Source of the DNA: Bacillota bacterium
GTDB taxonomy: Bacteria > Bacillota > Clostridia > Peptostreptococcales > Anaerovoracaceae
Length of the DNA: 5,497 nt
Assembly: GCA_029266295.1 (NCBI GenBank)
Contig: JAQSXD010000283.1
Location: 1-5,497, forward strand
Direction of reading: 5' to 3'
A program made the position numbers and the translations under genes. Shown here piece by piece: positions 1-4,903 of this stretch (positions are counted from its first letter, which is position 1; the number at the start of each line of letters is the position of its first letter). Below the pieces are notes generated by a model, which was not told the DNA's origin, did no database searches, and saw only the letters and a program-made list of their open reading frames with translations.

Positions 1-6
1 TCATAT

Positions 7-37
7 TTGACAACGAATCATTCATATATGCGATACT
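7..37 (+). promoter_or_regulatory. possible secondary sigma-A promoter upstream of the aminotransferase
   Basis: A perfect -35 box TTGACA (7-12) is followed 19 bases later by GATACT (32-37), which carries an extended -10 TG at 29-30. The spacer is longer than the usual 17 bases and the -10 matches only 4 of 6 positions. The much better sigma-54 promoter lies just downstream, so this is at most a basal promoter and may be a chance match. Confidence 0.25.
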
Positions 38-98
38 TTGTTTTCAAAACCGTCCATAATTTACAGGTATACAAGAGAATTTAATTCACACAAACAAA

Positions 99-115
99 TG
101 GCACGACTATTGCTT
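99..115 (+). promoter_or_regulatory. sigma-54 (-24/-12) promoter for the aminotransferase gene
   Basis: The bases TGGCACG-ACTA-TTGCTT match the sigma-54 consensus TGGCACR-N4-TTGCW at every defined position. The invariant GG (100-101) and GC (112-113) have the required spacing. Transcription would start near base 125, leaving a leader of about 72 bases before the ATG at 197. Sigma-54 promoters need an AAA+ enhancer-binding activator bound upstream. None is encoded in the window, but the 98 bases upstream could hold its sites. In Firmicutes such promoters (SigL regulons) often serve amino-acid and amine catabolism, which fits the enzyme encoded here. Confidence 0.82.
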
Positions 116-181
116 AATGAAATAGTAGTGGTAAAACAGAGCAGAGCAGCAGTAAAACGATGGCTGCCAATCAGTCGAAAG

Positions 182-187
182 AAAGGA
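182..187 (+). promoter_or_regulatory. ribosome binding site that sets the aminotransferase start
   Basis: AAAGGA lies nine bases before the ATG at 197. The longer in-frame reading back to a TTG at 38 has no such site and would run through the sigma-54 promoter, so 197 is the better start. Confidence 0.7.
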
Positions 188-196
188 TTCGTCCAA

Positions 197-1543
197 ATGA
201 TTAATAAGGAAAAACTAAAAGAACAATACGAGAAGGAACTTCAGCTCTTTGAGAAATCTCATCCAAAATCAAAGGAGCTTTATGAAAGAGCAAAGGGAAG
301 CCTGCTTCAGGGTGTTCCCATGAACTGGATGGTCAAATGGGCCGGAAGCTATCCCGTGTGTGTCGCCAGCGCCAAAGGTGCCCATTTTCAGGATGTTGAC
401 GGCAATGACTATATCGACTACTGTTTAGGCGATACCGGCTCCATGGTGGGCCATGCTCCGGAGGCATCCGTCAAGGCAATTACAGAATATATAAAACAAG
501 GTACCACCTTCATGCTCCCAACCGAAGATGCCATTTGGTGCGGCGAAGAACTTTCAAGAAGATTCGGAATGAAATACTGGCAGTTTTCAACAAGCGCAAC
601 TGACGCAAACCGCTTTGCATTACGACTTGCAAGGCAGGTTACAAAAAAACCTATGATTATTGCGTACAATTGGTGTTACCACGGTACGGTTGACGAGACC
701 GTGGCCATCATGGACGAAAACGGAAATACCATCGCCAAGCCCGGCAATCTTGGGCCGCAGGTAGATCCGAGTAAAACCACCAGAATCATCGAATGGAATG
801 ATATTCCCGCTTTGGAGGAAGCTCTGAAGAAAGGGGATGTAGCTGCCGTACTGGCTGAGCCGGTCATGACCAATTGCGGCATTGTTCATCCTGCGCCCGG
901 TTATCACGATGCACTGAGAGAACTGACCAGAAAATACGGTGCCGTTCTTATCATCGATGAAACCCACACCATCTGCACGGGCGTAGGCGGCTATACAAAG
1001 GCCTATAATTTGAAGCCGGATATTGTAGTTGTAGGAAAAACCATTGCGTCAGGGATCCCCTGTGCTGCTTACGGCTTCTCGCAGGAGCTTGGCGACCGCG
1101 TTGCAGAGGCAATTCCCTATGAGCTGTGCGATATCGGCGGCATCGGTGGAACACTGGCTGCCAATGCCCTGAGCATGCATGCCATGAAAGCAACCCTCAG
1201 TGAAGTTCTGACCGAAGATTTTTACGCAAGAAATATCCCCCTTGCAACAAGGTTCAACGAAGGAGTCCAAAGCGTCATCAATGAATTCGACCTTCCATGG
1301 AACACGACTCAATTAGGCTGCAGAACGGAATACTGGTTCCGGAAAGATCCTGCCAAGAATGGCGGTGAAGCAGAAGCTGCCGTGGATTTCGAGCTGGATC
1401 AGTATATGCATCTTGCTTCCCTAAATAGAGGGATTCTGATGACTCCTTTCCACAACATGGCTCTGATTACTGCCGTGACCACGGAAGAAGACATTGACAA
1501 ACATACTGCTGTCTTTCGTGAGATTGTCCAAAATATTCTCTAA
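197..1543 (+). CDS. class III PLP-dependent aminotransferase (glutamate-1-semialdehyde aminomutase-like), substrate unknown
   Basis: A cytosolic fold-type I PLP enzyme of 448 residues, a usual full length for class III aminotransferases. Visible landmarks are a family-type N-terminal part ending in DGNDYIDY (68-75), Y161-H162-G163 for cofactor stacking, E221-P222, D254 in LIIDETHT (pairs with the pyridine nitrogen), the Schiff-base lysine K281 in VVVGKTIASGIP, and GGTLAANAL (317-325). The phosphate-binding segment, NSGTEA in most relatives, reads T132-S-A-T-D-A137. It resembles glutamate-1-semialdehyde aminomutase and beta-amino-acid transaminases, but no haem-synthesis genes are near, so hemL is unlikely. 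The sigma-54 promoter upstream points to an inducible catabolic role on an amino acid or amine (inference). The gene stands alone on its strand and ends at a strong terminator. The ATG at 197 is supported by its ribosome binding site and by the promoter inside the longer reading. The family is sure; the reaction is not known. Confidence 0.9.
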   Translation: MINKEKLKEQYEKELQLFEKSHPKSKELYERAKGSLLQGVPMNWMVKWAGSYPVCVASAKGAHFQDVDGNDYIDYCLGDTGSMVGHAPEASVKAITEYIKQGTTFMLPTEDAIWCGEELSRRFGMKYWQFSTSATDANRFALRLARQVTKKPMIIAYNWCYHGTVDETVAIMDENGNTIAKPGNLGPQVDPSKTTRIIEWNDIPALEEALKKGDVAAVLAEPVMTNCGIVHPAPGYHDALRELTRKYGAVLIIDETHTICTGVGGYTKAYNLKPDIVVVGKTIASGIPCAAYGFSQELGDRVAEAIPYELCDIGGIGGTLAANALSMHAMKATLSEVLTEDFYARNIPLATRFNEGVQSVINEFDLPWNTTQLGCRTEYWFRKDPAKNGGEAEAAVDFELDQYMHLASLNRGILMTPFHNMALITAVTTEEDIDKHTAVFREIVQNIL

Positions 1544-1567
1544 GGAATCCGTCTGAAGAAAATAATG

Positions 1568-1592
1568 AAAGGGCCCAAACCGGGCCCTTTTT
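1568..1592 (+). terminator. rho-independent terminator after the aminotransferase gene
   Basis: A nine-base-pair stem, AAAGGGCCC (1568-1576) with GGGCCCTTT (1582-1590), has a five-base loop and runs into five T residues. It starts 24 bases after the aminotransferase stop. It sits between two convergent genes, and its A-rich left side could also serve the catalase-like gene on the - strand, though the T run is poorer in that direction. Confidence 0.9.
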
Positions 1593-1620
1593 GACTATCG
1601 TAGCCCCTTCTAAAGGATCC

Positions 1621-1680
1621 TGTAAAAATCCAGTTTTCTTGCCATCTCAGCTTAAAAATCCAGTCCTCTTGAGATCCTGG
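1621..1680. repeat. imperfect 30-base tandem duplication across the catalase-like gene's stop codon
   Basis: Bases 1621-1650 and 1651-1680 align without gaps at 21 of 30 positions and share the core TAAAAATCCAGT. On the - strand the inner copy encodes the gene's last residues, ISRGLDF and stop. The outer copy lies just past the stop and reads MARKLDFYRIL in the same frame before a TAG. The pattern suggests an old duplication of the gene's 3' end. Confidence 0.5.
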
Positions 1681-2968
1681 CTCCAAAATCCTTATCCGCT
1701 TGTGTAAAATATCCTACTACCTTTTCTTGAATGTCATCTTCAACAAACATTAAATGATCCAAAATGTTATCAACTAGACGGTCTCTCTCCTTTGGAGCCA
1801 GAGAACGATAACGCTCACCCGCCTGGATAAAGTCATCCCCCTTGGGACTTGGACCTCGATCAACAGACCCTTCAATGGCAAGAGGCGGGTAAAGTGCTCT
1901 TCGTTCAAGGGCAGCATAATTTACCGCAAATTTTGTCTGGTTCACAAGAATCTGGTCAAAGTCGCCGCCCAGCCTGTGTCTGTTGGCCTCCAAAGAAGCG
2001 AATATGCTGCCCTGAAGCAAACGATCAAAGGAGAATTCTATGCCGTGAACGATGTTAGCTGGTGAAAATGCAACCTTCTCCACCTCTTCGTAATAATCTT
2101 CAGGTGCCTTCGTCAGCGTCATCTTCCCCACTTTCATGAGAGGAACTTTTTCTTCTGGCCACAGTTTTGTCGCATCAAGAATGTCGAAGTCATACTGATT
2201 CTGCTTTTCATAGGGAATTAGCTGCACGTTCAGCTCGTATTCGGTCAATTCACCGCTTTCCAAAGAATCGCTGAGATCTCTGGCTGCTGCATCCGGATCA
2301 AAGCCTGCCAGAAACTCTGCCTCCTGCCTTGAAATATTCTTTATTCCACGCAAGGGCTTCCAGTGATAACGAACAAATTGACGTGTACCGCTTTCGGACA
2401 CCCAGATGTAAGTATTCATGCTATAACCTTCCATATGACGATAACTTTTCAATGTCCCGTTATCGGAAAAAAGCCATGTAGCCATATGGGTTGCTTCGGG
2501 TGTTTCCGAAATATATTTCCAAAACCGTGCAGGCTCGGTCAGGTTTGTTTTCGGCGATGGTTTGAGTGCATGCATGAGCTCAGGAAATTGCATCGCATCA
2601 CGAATAAAAAAGACAGGAAGGCTGGTGCATATCATATCGTAGTTCCCTTCCGTCGTATAGAATTTCGTTGCAAAACCTCTAACATCACGCAGCGTGTCAG
2701 CCGAGCCTTTTGAGCCAGTCATCGTTGAAAACCTGACGAATACGGGGATTTTCTTTTCGGGATTCTGAAGAAATGCCGCCGAGGTAAAGTCACTCATCGG
2801 CATGTATACTCTGAAGTAACCATGTGCGCCTGCTCCCTTTGCAAAGACCACCCTCTCCGGTATGTTCCCCCTCACGAAGCGGGACAACTTGCCAATGAGC
2901 TGAATGTCCTGCAACAGCACAGGCCCGTTTTTGCCCGCCGTTAATGAGCTCTCCTCCTTGTTCATCAT
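1652..2968 (-). CDS. catalase-superfamily protein lacking the haem ligand and catalytic residues (probable pseudoenzyme)
   Basis: The 438-residue product follows the haem-catalase pattern throughout: SLTAGKNGPVLLQD (8-21), IPERVVFAKGAGAHGYF (36-52), VFVRFSTMTG (76-85), DVRGFATKFY (95-104), LPVFFIRD (117-124), IEFSFDRLLQG (310-320), NRHRLGG (329-335) and a catalase-type C-terminal helix region. It is shorter than usual small-subunit catalases (about 480), with a short N-terminus and a reduced segment near 345-385. Four hallmark residues differ: distal His is F42, distal Asn is T115, the proximal Arg is S321 and the proximal haem-ligand Tyr is S325. R39, R79 and the RHRLG motif remain. Normal peroxide dismutation is therefore unlikely; the true function is unknown. 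The frame is intact, so it does not look like a decayed gene. It appears monocistronic, with its own promoter and AGGAGG site. A second ATG at 2965 sits at a better distance (8 bases, against 5 for the first) and may be the true start. Confidence 0.88.
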   Translation of the reverse strand: MMNKEESSLTAGKNGPVLLQDIQLIGKLSRFVRGNIPERVVFAKGAGAHGYFRVYMPMSDFTSAAFLQNPEKKIPVFVRFSTMTGSKGSADTLRDVRGFATKFYTTEGNYDMICTSLPVFFIRDAMQFPELMHALKPSPKTNLTEPARFWKYISETPEATHMATWLFSDNGTLKSYRHMEGYSMNTYIWVSESGTRQFVRYHWKPLRGIKNISRQEAEFLAGFDPDAAARDLSDSLESGELTEYELNVQLIPYEKQNQYDFDILDATKLWPEEKVPLMKVGKMTLTKAPEDYYEEVEKVAFSPANIVHGIEFSFDRLLQGSIFASLEANRHRLGGDFDQILVNQTKFAVNYAALERRALYPPLAIEGSVDRGPSPKGDDFIQAGERYRSLAPKERDRLVDNILDHLMFVEDDIQEKVVGYFTQADKDFGARISRGLDF

Positions 2969-2973
2969 GTCAA

Positions 2974-2979
2974 CCTCCT
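2974..2979 (-). promoter_or_regulatory. ribosome binding site of the catalase-like gene
   Basis: A full AGGAGG on the - strand lies 5 bases before the first ATG (2968) and 8 bases before the second (2965). The spacing mildly favours the second, which would remove one residue. Confidence 0.8.
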
Positions 2980-2986
2980 AGTTTTA

Positions 2987-2998
2987 ATACTACAGTAT
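2987..2998. promoter_or_regulatory. possible operator: inverted repeat over the catalase-like gene's -10 box
   Basis: ATACT-AC-AGTAT is an inverted repeat with five-base arms that covers most of the -10 box and the predicted start of transcription. A repressor bound here would block the promoter. The arms are short and match no operator I recognise, so this is a weak candidate. Confidence 0.25.
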
Positions 2999-3023
2999 AT
3001 GAAACAAGTGGCCAATAAGTCAA
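2994..3023 (-). promoter_or_regulatory. sigma-A-type promoter of the catalase-like gene
   Basis: On the - strand, TTGACT (3018-3023) is followed after 18 bases by TATACT (2994-2999). Each box matches the consensus at 5 of 6 positions. Transcription would start near 2987, giving a short leader of about 20 bases that includes the AGGAGG site. The promoter lies after the dut terminator, so this gene is probably transcribed on its own. Confidence 0.65.
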
Positions 3024-3056
3024 ATGCACGGAGCACTTTCCTGATGAGAATTATTA

Positions 3057-3104
3057 AAAGAAAAAAGCCTGCTTGGAAAACGTTAAAAGTCACCAAACAA
3101 GCTT
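3057..3104 (-). terminator. rho-independent terminator after dut
   Basis: On the - strand, AAGCTTGTTTGG (3104-3093) pairs with CCAAGCAGGCTT (3076-3065) over 12 positions, three of them G-T pairs. The loop is 16 bases, and a run of T residues follows (3066-3061, then 3059-3056 after one C). It begins 13 bases past the dut stop and ends the deacetylase-peptidase-dut transcription unit. Confidence 0.75.
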
Positions 3105-3116
3105 TGTATTTTTTGA

Positions 3117-3551
3117 TTAGATTCCCGTTGAGCCGAAGCCGCTCTCTCCCCTTGCGGTTTGGCTCAATTCTCCTGTTTCTTCAAATTCAACCGTAAGAAA
3201 AGGGATTACCACCAGCTGGGCGATTCTGTCATTGGGATTTATGGTTTGACTCTCCTCTGAATCGTTATATAAGGCAACGATCAGCTCTCCGCGGTAATCA
3301 CTGTCAACACAGCCAACGCAATTGCTTGGACGCAAACCCTGTTTCGAGGCAAGACCGCTTCTTGCGAATACCCCGCCAAAATATCCTGCCGGAATGGCAA
3401 CAGACAAGCCTGTGCCGATTTTCGCTGTTGTCTGGGCCGGAATTACCAGAGGCGAATCCAAATTTGCAAACAGATCATAACCTGCCGCATAATCACTCCC
3501 TCTGGATGGAATGATCGCTGTTTCCCTAAGTTTTTTTATCTGAACTTTCAA
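3117..3551 (-). CDS. dut: dUTP diphosphatase (dUTPase)
   Basis: This enzyme hydrolyses dUTP to dUMP and pyrophosphate, keeping uracil out of DNA and supplying dUMP for thymidylate synthesis. It is a cytosolic trimer in this family. All five trimeric-dUTPase motifs are present in 144 residues, a normal length: motif 1 SDYAAGYDLFA (19-29), motif 2 ARSGLA (63-68), motif 3 GCVDSDYRGE (80-89) with catalytic D83 and sugar-stacking Y86, motif 4 NDRIAQLVV (107-115), and motif 5 RGESGFGSTG (134-143) at the C-terminus. The start is TTG, fixed by AGGAGG six bases upstream. It begins 16 bases after the M16 peptidase stop, so the two are almost certainly cotranscribed. A hairpin terminator follows. Confidence 0.97.
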   Translation of the reverse strand: MKVQIKKLRETAIIPSRGSDYAAGYDLFANLDSPLVIPAQTTAKIGTGLSVAIPAGYFGGVFARSGLASKQGLRPSNCVGCVDSDYRGELIVALYNDSEESQTINPNDRIAQLVVIPFLTVEFEETGELSQTARGESGFGSTGI

Positions 3552-3557
3552 CGAAAT

Positions 3558-3563
3558 CCTCCT
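3558..3563 (-). promoter_or_regulatory. dut: ribosome binding site that fixes the TTG start of dut
   Basis: A perfect AGGAGG on the - strand lies six bases before the TTG at 3551. It supports a non-ATG start, from which the protein begins MKVQIKKL, a normal dUTPase N-terminus. It lies inside the 16-base gap after the peptidase gene. Confidence 0.85.
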
Positions 3564-3567
3564 GTTA

Positions 3568-4818
3568 CTACGATTGAAGGATTTTCTTCAAATCCACCTT
3601 ATTTCTGCCGATGAGCACTCCAGAATAATTGTGAATATCAGTAATCACTTCTGATACTTCCTGTACCGCCTCCATGGTAACACCATCGATACTGGCAAGG
3701 ACATGTTCCGGAGTATAGATCTTATTCAGCAGGAGCATATTTTTACCGATGGAAAACATTCTTCCGTTTACATTTTCCAGGCTGAAAATATAGCTGCCCT
3801 TCATCTGCTCTTTGGCGGTTTCCAGTTCATCCTGGGTGATTCCATGGGCTTTTAAAAGCTTCAACTCATCTTGAATGCCAAGAATGGCATCCTTTACCTT
3901 ATCATGACTTACGCCGGCATAGATGTTAAAATATCCTGTTTGGCTGAACGAACTTGCCATCGAATAAACAGAGTAGGCAAGGCCTTTCTCTTCTCTGATA
4001 TTCTGAAACAGCCTGGAACTCATACTGCCTCCCATGATGTTGTTCAGCAGGAACAGAGAATAGTATCGCTCATCCTCCAAGGCAAGCCCCTTTAATCCTA
4101 GACAAAGATGGGACTGCTCAATATCCTTGATTTTAACCTTGTAACTTGGCTGATATGCTGTTGTATCATAAGATTTCGTCGTCTTATTCTCATTCAGATG
4201 GCAAAGCTTACTCTCAAAAAGGTCGCAAACATGCTGCTGATCAAAGCTGCCGCTGATTGAGACGACAATATTATCACGGGTGTATTCTTCGTCAATATAT
4301 TTCTTGATCGTCTTTCTCGTAATTCCCGATAGGGATTTGGGGGTTCCGATGATGGATTTTGAAAGAGGATTGCCTTTGAAAACCAATTCACTGATAATAT
4401 CATGGGCATCGTCTTCCGGCGAGTCTTCGATCATTTTGATCTCCTCGCAGATAACGCGTCTTTCTTTTTCCATCTCTTCCTCATCAAATTTGGAATTGAC
4501 GAACATATCAATCAGGATGTCGGCGGCCTGGTCAATGTTGGCTGCCAAGGTCTTCAGGTAGTAACAAGTTGCTTCTTTCCCGGTGAACGCGTTAATCTGT
4601 CCACCAATCTTGTCCACATCTGCAGCAATCTTTTTAGCGCTTCTTGTTTCAGTTCCTTTGAAGAGCATGTGTTCAATATAATGGGAAATACCAGAGTTTT
4701 TCGAAGTTTCATCCACAGAACCAGCTTTGACCCAGATGCCGACTGAAACTGATTTTACATATGGTATTTCCTCCATTACAATCCGAACACCACAATTTAA
4801 TGTTTTATTTATTATCAT
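3568..4818 (-). CDS. mlpA: M16 family zinc metallopeptidase (processing-peptidase-like)
   Basis: A single-chain M16B peptidase related to B. subtilis MlpA (YmxG) and to the mitochondrial processing peptidase beta subunit. Counting from the GTG at 4830 (420 residues), the inverted zinc motif HYIEH is at 50-54, with the third zinc ligand in CEEIKMIED (E130, or E129). The C-terminal half has the family's substrate-binding pattern SSRLFQNIREEKGLAYSVYS (271-290), so both halves are intact and the enzyme should be active. No signal peptide or membrane segment is seen, so it is likely cytoplasmic. I prefer the ATG at 4818 (416 residues), because the only good purine-rich site, AAAGGA at 4833-4838, is just two bases from the GTG and AAGTGG lies eight bases from the ATG. 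The choice remains uncertain. It lies between the deacetylase gene and dut, matching the ylxY-mlpA order of Bacillus. Its natural substrate is not known from the sequence. Confidence 0.95.
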   Translation of the reverse strand: MIINKTLNCGVRIVMEEIPYVKSVSVGIWVKAGSVDETSKNSGISHYIEHMLFKGTETRSAKKIAADVDKIGGQINAFTGKEATCYYLKTLAANIDQAADILIDMFVNSKFDEEEMEKERRVICEEIKMIEDSPEDDAHDIISELVFKGNPLSKSIIGTPKSLSGITRKTIKKYIDEEYTRDNIVVSISGSFDQQHVCDLFESKLCHLNENKTTKSYDTTAYQPSYKVKIKDIEQSHLCLGLKGLALEDERYYSLFLLNNIMGGSMSSRLFQNIREEKGLAYSVYSMASSFSQTGYFNIYAGVSHDKVKDAILGIQDELKLLKAHGITQDELETAKEQMKGSYIFSLENVNGRMFSIGKNMLLLNKIYTPEHVLASIDGVTMEAVQEVSEVITDIHNYSGVLIGRNKVDLKKILQS

Positions 4819-4874
4819 TATGTTTACCACTTTCCTTTATCTTTTTGCAATTCAATCCTATGCTGCATCTTTTT

Positions 4875-4903
4875 ATTATAGCTTTAATAGGACAGCCTGT
4901 AAA
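4875..4903 (-). promoter_or_regulatory. internal sigma-A promoter for the M16 peptidase and dut
   Basis: On the - strand, TTTACA (4898-4903), a 17-base spacer and a perfect TATAAT (4875-4880) form a near-ideal sigma-A promoter. The -35 box lies inside the last codons of the deacetylase gene and the -10 box just after its stop. Transcription would start near 4868, about 50 bases before the peptidase's preferred start. This would let peptidase and dut be expressed apart from the upstream gene. Confidence 0.6.

Noticed and set aside
38..196. N-terminal extension of the aminotransferase from a TTG at 38, or from an in-frame ATG at 98
   Set aside because: The added residues resemble no aminotransferase N-terminus, the stretch contains the sigma-54 promoter, and the ATG at 197 has a good ribosome site and gives a normal family length.
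418..1312. Several - strand reading frames (and one more + strand frame) opposite or within the aminotransferase gene
   Set aside because: They lie inside a strongly supported gene and show no recognisable motifs, so they are shadow frames.
2363..2713. 116-codon + strand frame opposite the catalase-like gene
   Set aside because: It lies on the opposite strand of a clear catalase-family frame and shows no family motif.
2821..2850. His49 of GAGAHGYF as the catalytic histidine of the catalase-like protein
   Set aside because: The catalytic His in the family is the one in RVVHA, seven residues earlier. His or Phe at this second position is ordinary variation, so it does not restore the missing residue.
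1652..2968. The catalase-like gene as a decayed pseudogene
   Set aside because: The frame is uninterrupted over 438 codons, framework motifs are kept, and promoter and ribosome site are good. Specific active-site changes in an otherwise well-kept protein suggest a changed function rather than decay.
2999..3196. 65-codon + strand frame across the region between the catalase-like gene and dut
   Set aside because: It runs through the catalase-like promoter, the dut terminator and the end of dut, and has no motif or good ribosome site.
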